This document shows positions 16,343-23,933 of a stretch of 64,000 bases of DNA, piece after piece. The stretch comes from Planctomycetota bacterium (lineage in GTDB: Bacteria; Planctomycetota; PUPC01; JACPCR01): positions 55,719 to 119,718 of the forward strand of contig JACPCR010000055.1 of the NCBI GenBank assembly GCA_016179685.1. The letters run 5' to 3'. A program made the position numbers and the translations under genes. The notes under the pieces are model-generated. The model made no database searches and was not told the origin of the DNA. It was given only the letters and a program-made list of their open reading frames with translations. Position 1 is the first letter of the stretch. Each line of letters begins with the position of its first letter.

Positions 16343-17314
16343 TTACGGCTCCGCGTCCATCTGGTCCGCTGGACTGCGCACCAGCGTGTCGAACCGCCGC
16401 GTGAGGCATCGCAGCGCCTCCACGCTCGTCCACCGCGCGGCAAATCCGACTTCAGCCCGCATTTTCTCCACGCTGACGGTCCACGGGTACATGATGAAGG
16501 GCTGGTATTCCGCTGGAACGCTGGCGCGCCCGAGTCGCCAGAGCATGGCGGTCATCCGGGAAAGGAGGTGCGGCGAGTAGAGCTTGAGTGGCCGGTCAAG
16601 GATGGAAGCGATGTCGTAGAGGCGAACCGAGTCCGCGGGCGCGATGTTGTAAGCCCCGGGCCGGGCCTTGAGGACCAGGAGAGAAAGTCCCAGGCCAAGG
16701 TCCCGTTCGTGCAGGAACTGCATCTCGGGGTTGAAGCCGCGGACGGCGATCAGGGCCTTCTGCAGGAGCAGGCGCTGGATGAAATTTTCCATAGAGGGCC
16801 CGACGACCGCCACGGGCCGGGCGCGCACGATGGCCAGCGCATCCTCGAATTCGTCGCAGACGTGCTCCTGCTCGATCTTGTGCTGAGCGTAGGAGAAAGA
16901 CACGCCGGAGGGGTCCGGCAGGGGCATATCCTCCGTCAGCCGCGCCGGGTGGTCCGGACTCGCGCCGTAGGCCGACGCGCTGCTTGTGACCATGACCCGA
17001 TGGATGCCCGCGCTCGTACAGGCCTCCAGCACGTTACGCGTCCCGTCCACGTTGATGGACCGCATGTAGGAAACGTCTCGAATGGGATTCAAAATGAACG
17101 CGAGATGGGCCGCCACGTCCACCTGCAAGTCCACCAGATGCCGGCCCAGGTCCGGATTGCGCACGTCCATGCGCAGAAAGGACATCCGCGAGGGCAGCAG
17201 CTTGGGCGGCGACACGTCGATCCCCACCACTTCGGACACCGACTCGTCGGCCAGAAGATGCGGAATAAGCTGCCCGGCCAGGTATCCGGCACAGCCGGTG
17301 ACGGCGATTCGCAT
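16343..17314 (-). CDS. NAD(P)-dependent epimerase/dehydratase (extended SDR)
   Basis: The 323-residue protein has a Rossmann start with TGCAGYLAG, an acidic residue after the second strand (VVGIDVSPPK), and the SDR catalytic residues: SSASAYG followed by YAQHK (Tyr and Lys). It is in the NAD-dependent epimerase/dehydratase group that modifies nucleotide sugars; the substrate is not determinable. GAGGAG lies 7-8 bases upstream of the ATG at 17314, which fixes the start over an in-frame codon 5 residues upstream. It is co-transcribed with glpD, and possibly with a small frame just upstream. Confidence 0.85.
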   Translation of the reverse strand: MRIAVTGCAGYLAGQLIPHLLADESVSEVVGIDVSPPKLLPSRMSFLRMDVRNPDLGRHLVDLQVDVAAHLAFILNPIRDVSYMRSINVDGTRNVLEACTSAGIHRVMVTSSASAYGASPDHPARLTEDMPLPDPSGVSFSYAQHKIEQEHVCDEFEDALAIVRARPVAVVGPSMENFIQRLLLQKALIAVRGFNPEMQFLHERDLGLGLSLLVLKARPGAYNIAPADSVRLYDIASILDRPLKLYSPHLLSRMTAMLWRLGRASVPAEYQPFIMYPWTVSVEKMRAEVGFAARWTSVEALRCLTRRFDTLVRSPADQMDAEP

Positions 17315-17325
17315 TCGGTATCTCC

Positions 17326-17487
17326 TCATGCGGACCCGAGTGTCCGTTCGTACGGCTTCTTTCCGCGGGCATTATACCGGCAACTCAGCCGGTATGATTC
17401 ATGAGCCATCAGCGTACCAGTGTTCGAGAGCGCCTCGGATGACATCTCCCGCACGTCGCGGTCCTTGTCGAGCCACTCCAGGTCCAC
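17326..17487 (-). CDS. Possible small protein or gene remnant upstream of the epimerase
   Basis: A 53-codon frame runs from GTG (17487) to TGA (17328-17326), 11 bases before the epimerase ATG. The product starts VDLEWLDKDRDVREMSSEAL and ends YERTLGSA; its acidic and basic composition looks like real protein. A weak GAGG sits only 2-3 bases before the GTG, and an in-frame stop lies 7 codons upstream. It could be the tail of a lost gene or a leader frame for the operon. I do not recognise it. Confidence 0.3.
   Translation of the reverse strand: MDLEWLDKDRDVREMSSEALSNTGTLMAHESYRLSCRYNARGKKPYERTLGSA
17374..17395. repeat. Perfect 8-base hairpin within the small frame
   Basis: ATACCGGC and GCCGGTAT flank a 6-base loop, about 60 bases upstream of the epimerase start on the minus strand. 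It could be an operator or a 5' leader hairpin. Confidence 0.35.
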
Positions 17488-18108
17488 ATCCTCACGTCCC
17501 CAGGATGGTCGCGGTTAGGCGGTCTGGCAAGGCACCCAGCCTCGTCGACGAGTTTGCAAGTGAACCTGCACTTACGAACGCGTCTACTATGGAAAACCCC
17601 TCCCTCCCGGAGGGAGCCCGCCGGGAAGCGGGATCCCTCCCAACGTCCCACCGGAATCCCTTCGGGAGGACAAGTCCGGGAGGCGAAATAAAGAAACTCG
17701 ATATGTAACTTCTCAATCCGTTTGGGGAGGACCATGAAGCCAAATCCATGGGGCATGAACGGAGTGGGCGAAGCGCTCCCAACTTTATCCCTCCCGCCCT
17801 TGTCCCTGTGTGAAGGACAAGTGTGGGAGGGGTCTTCGATTCCGGGCTTGGCCTGCGTTCGCCGCTCGACCTCGGTGAAGGACTCCGGGGCCAGAATGTC
17901 GTTTTACAGCAGCCTCGGCCCGCCCCATGAGCCGCCCATCCATCAGGATTCCAGGGCATCTTGCCGGATGTCAGTTCGGGCCAGGTATGTGGAGGCGCAT
18001 CTGCAATTTGCTACAATGCTCGCGCAGCATTGCGGGTATCCTGGACCTCGTGTTCCAACGTCAGCCGAATCCGCCGCGGCACGGGTCCTGTCCACTTCCG
18101 AGGCATTC
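17488..18108. other. Long intergenic region rich in G/C hairpins
   Basis: About 620 bases with no convincing gene. It has nested CCCTCCC/GGGAGGG hairpins around 17601-17660, a two-part stem at 17788-17831, and text similar to 28150-28200. An open frame joins the downstream gene but has no protein-like features before 18109. Confidence 0.5.
17788..17831. repeat. Two-part stem-loop
   Basis: An inner stem CTTGTCC/GGACAAG (17799-17805 with 17815-17821) is extended by an outer CCTCCC/GGGAGG pairing. A diverged relative of the surrounding sequence occurs near 28150-28195, so it is probably a dispersed element. Confidence 0.4.
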
Positions 18109-18657
18109 ATGGGACTGCGGGAAGATTTCCATCGGGCCATCCAGGAAACTGAAATCCACCGGCATCGCCAGACGCGGCTTCTGACTTACGGCGGCACCGA
18201 GCTGCCTTACGTGTGGCTCGGCGAGTCTGCGGTCAATATGGGTGACACCGTGGTCCGCCGAGGAGTCGTCCGGGTCGAAAAACCTCAACTGCTGCTCGTG
18301 CAGCAGCCCCTCCAGTTCGAAGGCTTCGAATACGGCGAGGAAAAACAGGAGTCGAGCGCTTTCCTCGCCCTCGGAAGGATCGCTTCCTTCCCCCCCGGCA
18401 AGTATTCCAATATCGAGACGCGGCTGGACATCTATGAAGGGTCCCTCCAGCAGGCCTTGACCCACTACAAGCGGGACCTCGAGGCCCGTGAAGATGCCTT
18501 GACCGGTCTGGTCAGCGGGCCGAGCGACATCTGGGCGGTCAGCCTTTTTGTCTACGTCGGGAAAATGGTGGAACATTCCGCGGTGGACGACATCCAGGAG
18601 CTGCTGCGACGCCACCTCAGGCATCCGGGACAGTCCGGTTCAGGGTCCAACTCGTGA
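18109..18657 (+). CDS. Unknown protein coupled to a DNA methyltransferase
   Basis: The 182-residue product is not recognised. It is mixed alpha/beta with an N-terminal charged helix (DFHRAIQETEIHRHRQTRLL), a central segment with EKPQLLLVQQPLQFEGFEYG, and a C-terminal helix ending in DDIQELLRRHLRH. No signal peptide or membrane segment is seen. The ATG at 18109 has GAGG 7 bases upstream and gives a compact domain; the open frame extends further upstream into repeat-rich sequence. Its stop overlaps the GTG of the methyltransferase (GTGA), so the two are translationally coupled. It is probably a partner of the methyltransferase in a modification or defence module. Confidence 0.65.
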   Translation: MGLREDFHRAIQETEIHRHRQTRLLTYGGTELPYVWLGESAVNMGDTVVRRGVVRVEKPQLLLVQQPLQFEGFEYGEEKQESSAFLALGRIASFPPGKYSNIETRLDIYEGSLQQALTHYKRDLEAREDALTGLVSGPSDIWAVSLFVYVGKMVEHSAVDDIQELLRRHLRHPGQSGSGSNS

Positions 18658-20444
18658 GCGAGAAGAGGCCCGCGCTCGACGCGTCTGCCTCCGGCTCGAC
18701 GGCGAAGAAAGCCAGGCACGCCGGTCAAGCGCTTGGAGTCCGCAAGGCCAGGGGCCAATATTTCACACCGCCACCGGTAGCGCGGATGGCTTGGGAACTC
18801 CTCCTGGCGCTTGCGGGGACGCGCAGAAGCAGCATCGCCCGGGTGGTCGATCCGGCGGCTGGCGAAGGCGTTTTTCTCGAGGCCGCGGCCACCGCCATGG
18901 GCCCCCGCGCCCGGCTTCTGGGGGTCGATACCGATCCGGCCTTGACGCGTCGCTGGAGGTCGCTGGCGGGCAAGTGTCCTCGCGCTGCCTTCCGCGTCGC
19001 CAACGGCCTGATCAACTCCCGGGACCGGCCGGCATTCTCCGATGCGCGGTTTCACTTCGTCGTCGGCAATCCGCCCTTCGGGGGCGAAGGTCTGCGCAAT
19101 TCAATCCCCGGGGGACCGATGGCCCGCAGCACGATGCGCCGGGCCAGCCGCCGTGACGCCCTACTCAAGTCCCTCTTCCAGAATTTCCAAAACTGGACCG
19201 GACCCCGTTTCGACCGGGTGAAGCTTCTCGAATCCTGGCGAAAATGGGAGCAGCAAGGGGGCACGCCGGACGCTCTCCTCCTCCGTGCCCTGGAGCGCCT
19301 CCGCCGGTATCCCATCGAGGCGCTCTTTCTCGAACGGTTCGTGCGACTCGCCCGGCCCGGAGGCTGGATCGCCATCATCGTGCCCGAGGGCCTCCTCGCC
19401 AACGATCGGCATCTTCACGTCCGGGAGTGGGTGATGAGCTTTGCGGACCTCAAAGCTGTGGTGGACATGCCGTGCGGGACCTTCTGGGCCGCCCGCACCA
19501 CGGCCCGGACTTCCCTCCTCATCCTCCGCCGCCGCCCGGCGTCGCCGGGTGGCGGCCGGCGCACCCGCGTCCGCGTCCTGTTCGCCTGCCCGGATTATGC
19601 CTCGAGCCCTCCGGTAGCCGAGGACTACTTCGGCCATGTGGTCTCCGCCGCCCGGGGAAGCCCTTCGGTGGCGGACTGCTGTCGGTGGATCGCCTCCCCA
19701 CGGGTCCGCCCGAACCGCTGGCACGCCGCCGCGTGGCATCCGCGCTGGCGCGTCGTGCGACCCAATACGTTTGGCCTACCCGTGCGGCCGCTCGGCGATT
19801 TCATCGAAACCATCACGTATGGCCCCATCCTCCCGGGCCGGCGCATCCAGGAATTCCCGTCCCGCGGAGGCGTGCACGTCATCGGCCAGTCCGCGGTCCA
19901 GCATTCCGGCATCGACTGGCAAAAAGCTCGACGCACGACCCGGAATTCACCCTTCGATCCCGAACGATCGAGGCCACGGCCCGGCGACCTTCTCATGCCC
20001 CGGTCCGGAGTCGCCTGCCTGGGCCGAAATCGACTCGCCGTCTACCTGGGTGAGCATCCGGCGAACTTGAGCTGTTTCGTGGACCTCGTGCGCCTCCGGG
20101 GCGTAAACCCTTTCTATGTGTGGCTCTTCTTGAAAACATCCTACGGGTTCGACCAGATTCGACGGCTCTCCAACGGCGTCGGCACGGTGAACCTCTGTTT
20201 CAACGAGATTCGTTCCCTTCGGATTCCGCTGGCCCCGTCCGCGCTGCAAGAAGCGCTTGAAACACGTTACCGTGACGAGGTGCTGCCGCTTCACAGGAAA
20301 GGACTGGCGGCCCGAAGCCCCGAGGGAAGGAAGGCCTGGCACGCCCGGGCGGAGTGCGCCATGGCCAGCCTCTCCTCCTGGCTCATCCAAGCCCTTCGAG
20401 GTGTCCGGGATGCCCGGTCTAGGCGCTTGGGGCGTCAAACTTGA
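18654..20444 (+). CDS. N6-adenine DNA methyltransferase fused to an HsdS-like specificity region
   Basis: The 596-residue protein opens with KARGQYFTPPPVARM (residues ~31-45), the GEFYTP-like start of HsdM/type II gamma methylases. It then has SAM motif I (DPAAGEG, 66-72) and the catalytic motif NPPF (139-142). The C-terminal part (~375-560) looks like a target-recognition module: LGDFIETITYGPILPG opens a half-domain, and RRLSNGVGTVNLCFNEI followed by LRIPLAP matches the end of an HsdS repeat. So it combines M and S functions in one chain. No nuclease or helicase domain is present in it or beside it. The start is a GTG overlapping the previous stop; the stop lies inside a hairpin repeat. Confidence 0.85.
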   Translation: MSEKRPALDASASGSTAKKARHAGQALGVRKARGQYFTPPPVARMAWELLLALAGTRRSSIARVVDPAAGEGVFLEAAATAMGPRARLLGVDTDPALTRRWRSLAGKCPRAAFRVANGLINSRDRPAFSDARFHFVVGNPPFGGEGLRNSIPGGPMARSTMRRASRRDALLKSLFQNFQNWTGPRFDRVKLLESWRKWEQQGGTPDALLLRALERLRRYPIEALFLERFVRLARPGGWIAIIVPEGLLANDRHLHVREWVMSFADLKAVVDMPCGTFWAARTTARTSLLILRRRPASPGGGRRTRVRVLFACPDYASSPPVAEDYFGHVVSAARGSPSVADCCRWIASPRVRPNRWHAAAWHPRWRVVRPNTFGLPVRPLGDFIETITYGPILPGRRIQEFPSRGGVHVIGQSAVQHSGIDWQKARRTTRNSPFDPERSRPRPGDLLMPRSGVACLGRNRLAVYLGEHPANLSCFVDLVRLRGVNPFYVWLFLKTSYGFDQIRRLSNGVGTVNLCFNEIRSLRIPLAPSALQEALETRYRDEVLPLHRKGLAARSPEGRKAWHARAECAMASLSSWLIQALRGVRDARSRRLGRQT

Positions 20445-20473
20445 AGACCTTTCTCATTTTGACGCCCCAAGCG
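20424..20473 (+). terminator. Perfect 16-base hairpin over the methyltransferase stop (gene-end repeat, copy 2)
   Basis: Left arm CGCTTGGGGCGTCAAA (20424-20439) pairs perfectly with the right arm at 20458-20473. The gene's TGA (20442-20444) sits in the loop. The left arm recurs near 676 and 22461. It could end transcription of the methyltransferase and separate it from the following PhyH gene. Confidence 0.65.
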
Positions 20474-20541
20474 TATAGTATCCCGGTTCAGAAGTGCTCC
20501 TGCATTTCCGGACGCGTGTACTCGGTAGGTCTGCGTCGAAG

Positions 20542-21327
20542 ATGAACAGAAGCGCTCGCCGACATCAAGAAGAATTTCAAGAACTCGGCTACACGGTGTT
20601 CCAGGGTGTGTTCAGCCCCGAGGAGGTCGCCTTCGCCCTGCCCATCTTCGACGAGATCATCTCCCCGCGGACCGCCCCTCCCGTGGTCTGCAGCAATGGC
20701 GGCGCGCGGCGACAATTGAATAGCGCGCTTTATTGCGAGCCTCGGCTCTCCGCGTTCGGGGGCTTCCCCATAGTCCTCGAAACCGTGTCCATCATCCTGG
20801 ACAAACCCTTCCGGCTCACCCGGTCGCCGGTACCTACAGTGACCTACCCGGGCAAAGCCGGAGGCGTCCCAGGCCAGAATTGGACCGGCCACGTGGACTG
20901 GGACGCCAAACCGCCCGTCGAGAAAGACGCCCTCTACATCTATGGCATCATTCACTTTACCACCGTTGAGCCGAACGGCGGCGGCTTCACCGTCGTGCCC
21001 CGCAGCCATAGGGTGGTCGAGCAGAACCTGTCCAACGCGGAGTTGAGCACTCGGATGTTTCAGCAGAAGTTCAGTGATTTTCCGGGGCTCGAAACGGAGC
21101 GGGAAATGCAGGCGAAGGCGGGCGATATTCTCTATTATCATCCGTTCCTCGTCCATGGTGCGTCCGACAACCAGAGCACCCGGACGAGAAAGGTTCTGCA
21201 TACCCATTACATTCCCATCCGAGATGAAGAGACCGAGCGCGGGGAGAGGGAATCGATTCGCCGGCGTTTCCATCCCGCGCATCTGACCGTGATGGACGAG
21301 CGCTTCCGGCGCATCATTGGGCTGTGA
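20542..21327 (+). CDS. PhyH-family Fe(II)/2-oxoglutarate dioxygenase (2 of 5)
   Basis: A 261-residue protein with the complete triad: H117 and D119 in GHVDWD and H205 in FLVHGASDN, with R214 or R216 for 2-oxoglutarate. The core segment GGGFTVVPRSHRVVE is typical of PhyH. Chemistry is oxidation or hydroxylation; substrate unknown. The ATG at 20542 gives a family-like start (FQELGYTVFQGVFSPEE follows shortly); no strong ribosome-binding site is visible. The sialidase gene begins 15 bases after its stop, so the two are co-transcribed, which hints that the enzyme handles a sugar or sugar-derived compound. Confidence 0.87.
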   Translation: MNRSARRHQEEFQELGYTVFQGVFSPEEVAFALPIFDEIISPRTAPPVVCSNGGARRQLNSALYCEPRLSAFGGFPIVLETVSIILDKPFRLTRSPVPTVTYPGKAGGVPGQNWTGHVDWDAKPPVEKDALYIYGIIHFTTVEPNGGGFTVVPRSHRVVEQNLSNAELSTRMFQQKFSDFPGLETEREMQAKAGDILYYHPFLVHGASDNQSTRTRKVLHTHYIPIRDEETERGERESIRRRFHPAHLTVMDERFRRIIGL

Positions 21328-21342
21328 GCATTGGGGCGGCCT

Positions 21343-22389
21343 ATGCTGCGGCAGACCGATCTCTGGACCAGCGGGCAAGGCGGATACCACACCTACCGGA
21401 TTCCTGCTCTGGCCGTGACCACGCGAGGAACGCTCCTGGCCTTTTGCGAGGGCCGGAAGAGCGGGCGAGGCGACGCGGGTGACATCGACCTGCTGCTGCG
21501 GCGCAGCCGGGATGGCGGAAAGAGCTGGGGGAACGTCCAGCTCCTGGTGGACGACGGCCCGAACACGGCTGGAAATCCCGCGCCCGTGGTCGACGCTGCT
21601 ACGGGCACGGTCTGGCTTCTCTTCTGCAAGAACCTGGGTGACGGAGCGGAGTCCCTCATCATCGAGGGAAAGGCCCCGCGAACCGTGTGGGTGACGTCGA
21701 GCCGGGACGACGGAACGACCTGGTCCGGGCCCCGGGAGATCACATCGTCGGTGAAGCGGCCGGGGTGGACCTGGTATGCGACGGGGCCCGGCCACGGCCT
21801 TCAGTTGCGGTCGGACCGCCTGCTCGTCCCCTGCGATCACATCGTCGGACTGCGATTCCAGCCCAGCGATCCTTACCATTCGCACGTGATCTTGAGCGAC
21901 GACCAGGGCGCAACCTGGCGAATCGGAGGCATCGTTCCGGAGGGAACGAACGAGAGCACCGCGGTCGAGGTCGCCACGGGCGGCATCTACATCAACTGCC
22001 GAAACTACAAGGGTGAGAAGAGACGGGCCTTCGCCTGGAGTCGGGACAACGGGGAGGCCTTCTCCGATTTCGGGTGGGACGACTCCTTGGTCGAGCCGAT
22101 CTGCCAGGCCAGCGCGATCCGATACCCGGGTCCGTGGGAAACGGAGCCCGACCGAGTTCTCTTCGCCAATCCGGCAAGCCATCGGCGAGAGAAGATGACG
22201 GTCCGGGTCAGTGAGGATTGTTGCCGGTCATGGAGTCCGGGCCGGGTCCTCCATGCGGGCCCCTCGGCCTATTCGGACCTGTGCGTGGGCCCGGACGGGT
22301 CTGTCGGATGCCTCTACGAGCGGGGAGACGAGCATCCTTATGAAACGTTAACCTTCGCCCGCTTTGATCTGGCCTGGTTGATGGGATAG
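21343..22389 (+). CDS. Sialidase-like BNR-repeat glycoside hydrolase (GH33 type)
   Basis: The 348-residue six-bladed propeller has the YRIPAL motif (FRIP-like, arginine of the carboxylate-binding triad) near the N terminus. Asp-box repeats S-x-D-x-G-x-(T/S)-W follow: SRDGGKSW, SRDDGTTW, SDDQGATW, SRDNGEAF, and a degenerate SEDCCRSW. GTNESTAVEV contains a Glu placed like the sialidase nucleophile partner. It would release terminal sialic or ulosonic acids, or act on a related exo-linkage. No signal peptide is seen, so it may be cytoplasmic. The ATG at 21343 is preferred to a TTG 4 codons upstream; neither has a strong Shine-Dalgarno. Confidence 0.85.
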   Translation: MLRQTDLWTSGQGGYHTYRIPALAVTTRGTLLAFCEGRKSGRGDAGDIDLLLRRSRDGGKSWGNVQLLVDDGPNTAGNPAPVVDAATGTVWLLFCKNLGDGAESLIIEGKAPRTVWVTSSRDDGTTWSGPREITSSVKRPGWTWYATGPGHGLQLRSDRLLVPCDHIVGLRFQPSDPYHSHVILSDDQGATWRIGGIVPEGTNESTAVEVATGGIYINCRNYKGEKRRAFAWSRDNGEAFSDFGWDDSLVEPICQASAIRYPGPWETEPDRVLFANPASHRREKMTVRVSEDCCRSWSPGRVLHAGPSAYSDLCVGPDGSVGCLYERGDEHPYETLTFARFDLAWLMG

Positions 22390-22423
22390 CTTATCGGGGC
22401 CCCTGCGGTCTCAGCGAGCCGCC

Positions 22424-22450
22424 ATTTCTCATCCCGGCGGTATGAGAAAT
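22424..22450 (+). terminator. Hairpin downstream of the sialidase gene
   Basis: ATTTCTCA (22424-22431) and TGAGAAAT (22443-22450) form a perfect 8-base stem around an 11-base loop, 35 bases after the stop. Confidence 0.45.
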
Positions 22451-22460
22451 CCGGGCCAGG

Positions 22461-22500
22461 CGCTTGGGGCATCAAACTTGGAAAGACTTCTTCAGTTTGA
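22461..22500 (+). repeat. Gene-end repeat, copy 3 (one arm)
   Basis: CGCTTGGGGCATCAAACTTG matches the left arm and loop start of the perfect hairpin at 20424-20473 with one change. The right arm is degraded. Confidence 0.55.
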
Positions 22501-22584
22501 GTTGCACTTTAAAGGTTTGAGGACCTTTTCGATCCCGATTCCGATCCCGCCGTGCACTCAATGGATATGAACTCAGTGGACCGA

Positions 22585-22664
22585 TTCACAAGTTTGTCTC
22601 GAGTTTTCCCTCACTCCGGCCCTCTCCCAGGGGAGAGGGAGAAGATTTTCTCTGTCATTCATTG
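22585..22664. repeat. Dispersed ~75-base repeat, copy A
   Basis: Shares its full length with 28061-28134, including a CTCACTCCGGCC core, a CTCTCCC...GGGAGAGGG palindrome and ATTTTCTCTGTCATT. It lies just upstream of the cupin operon. Confidence 0.6.
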
Positions 22665-22696
22665 ATCCACAAACCTATCCGCATCCCCCAAGCTGA

Positions 22697-23107
22697 GTGG
22701 AACTGTCGAGGCCCAAATCCGTGAATCCAATTGCCCAATGCATTCAAGACCCCTTGATTTGTATCGTCCACGCTCGGCAGGGCGAACGGATCAGTGGCCG
22801 GCTTGCGGAGCTGTTGAATCCGGTGGACCCCAAGACCTTTCACGAGTATCGTCTCCCGGCGAACAGCAAGGTGGAGTTGCATTACCACGACATGGATGAA
22901 TATTGGTGGTTCACCTCGGGCCGCCCCCTCGTCACCCTGCGAAGCCCTTCCGGGGTGATGAAGAATGTCCAGCTCGAGCCTGGGGACATGGTTGCGTGTG
23001 TCCGCGGCATCGAGCACACGTTGTGGGCTGATCACGAATTGGTCTATTTTCAGTTCTGCAGCGTTCTCAGGGGCGGGGAGCGTCAAGGGCATCTCCTTCG
23101 AGGCTGA
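22697..23107 (+). CDS. Single-domain cupin protein
   Basis: The 136-residue protein has both cupin motifs: motif 1 as HYHDMDEYWWFTSG (two His and a Glu for metal) and motif 2 as PGDMVACVRGIEHTL (the third His). Small cupins are metal-dependent isomerases, epimerases or dioxygenases, or sugar binders; the specific reaction is not evident. The start is a GTG with only a weak upstream signal. It heads an operon with a PhyH dioxygenase (79-base gap) and a large secreted GH-A-like protein, so a role on the same carbohydrate substrate is likely, by inference. Confidence 0.82.
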   Translation: MELSRPKSVNPIAQCIQDPLICIVHARQGERISGRLAELLNPVDPKTFHEYRLPANSKVELHYHDMDEYWWFTSGRPLVTLRSPSGVMKNVQLEPGDMVACVRGIEHTLWADHELVYFQFCSVLRGGERQGHLLRG

Positions 23108-23186
23108 TCCCGACGGCAGCAGGAGGCGACGCAGGGCGTGGCATCCGACTCGACGAGAGGAGAACATTCCAAGGAGAGCGTCCACC

Positions 23187-23933
23187 ATGAGTACTCAAGA
23201 AGCCATCGAGCATCTGGAGACCTATGGGTACTGCATTCTGGAGGAGCGGATTCTGCCGGAGCAGGCGGACCAGATGGCCCGGAAGTATCTGGAATTGCAC
23301 GCCAGTCCGAAAGTCAAGCCTTATCTCGCCGGTGACGCTTACTATCAGACTCTTTTCGGACTCATGAATTTCGACGATTCGTGCTGGTCGTGCGCTCTGC
23401 ACTCGGATGTCCTGGCGGTCGCACGGCACTTCGTGGGTCCCAAGTGCAGGGTCGTCGAGGCGGTCTCCAAGCCGGTCTGGCCGGGAGCGCCGATCCAGCG
23501 GGTCCACGTGGACTCCGCCGGAGATTTCATTCGGATACCCGACGTGCCCTGGATGATCAATACGATTTGGATGCTGACGGATTTCACCCGGGAGAACGGA
23601 GCGACCGTCGTCGTGCCCATGAGCCACAGGTCTCGAAAGTCACCCCCAGTCCCCATGAAGCCCGACGATCCGCTGTTGAAGTCCATCACGGGACGCCGCG
23701 GCTCGGTCATGATGTGGCACGGGGGACTATGGCACGGTGCCGGAGCGAATACCAGCCAGGAGATTCGAGTGGGGCTCAATATCGCCTACTACCCGCCCTG
23801 GTTCAATCATGCCCGGGAAGGCGGCCATCAACCCGTCTGGCCCGAAACGTATGAGCGGATGCCAAAGGAACTCCAGGAGATGTCGAAATGTCGCGTCGGA
23901 AGGACTCGTGCGGACGTTTACGAGACGCCATGA
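23187..23933 (+). CDS. PhyH-family Fe(II)/2-oxoglutarate dioxygenase (3 of 5)
   Basis: A 248-residue protein with H107 and D109 in RVHVDSAGD, H183 in LWHGAGANTS and R194 in QEIRVGLN; these form the iron triad and the 2-oxoglutarate salt bridge. The segment LTDFTRENGATVVVPMSH is standard for the family. Substrate unknown. The ATG at 23187 has AAGGAG 8-9 bases upstream. The open frame upstream overlaps the cupin gene and is not used. Its stop overlaps the next start (ATGA), so translation of the large secreted protein is coupled to it. Confidence 0.9.
   Translation: MSTQEAIEHLETYGYCILEERILPEQADQMARKYLELHASPKVKPYLAGDAYYQTLFGLMNFDDSCWSCALHSDVLAVARHFVGPKCRVVEAVSKPVWPGAPIQRVHVDSAGDFIRIPDVPWMINTIWMLTDFTRENGATVVVPMSHRSRKSPPVPMKPDDPLLKSITGRRGSVMMWHGGLWHGAGANTSQEIRVGLNIAYYPPWFNHAREGGHQPVWPETYERMPKELQEMSKCRVGRTRADVYETP

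Larger units (their letters stand above)
22390..22696. other. Intergenic region with three repeat elements
   Basis: About 307 bases between the sialidase and the cupin gene. It holds a hairpin at 22424-22450, gene-end repeat copy 3 at 22461-22500, and a dispersed 75-base repeat at 22585-22664. No gene is seen. Confidence 0.6.

Noticed and set aside
17601..17660. Possible CRISPR or tandem-repeat array from repeated CCCTCCC/GGGAGGG text
   Set aside because: Repeat units are short, differ in length and lack regular spacers. They are simple G/C hairpins.
20459..20479. A promoter made of TTGACG and TATAGT in front of the PhyH gene
   Set aside because: The two boxes are only 9 bases apart, too close for sigma-70. 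TTGACG is part of the hairpin arm.
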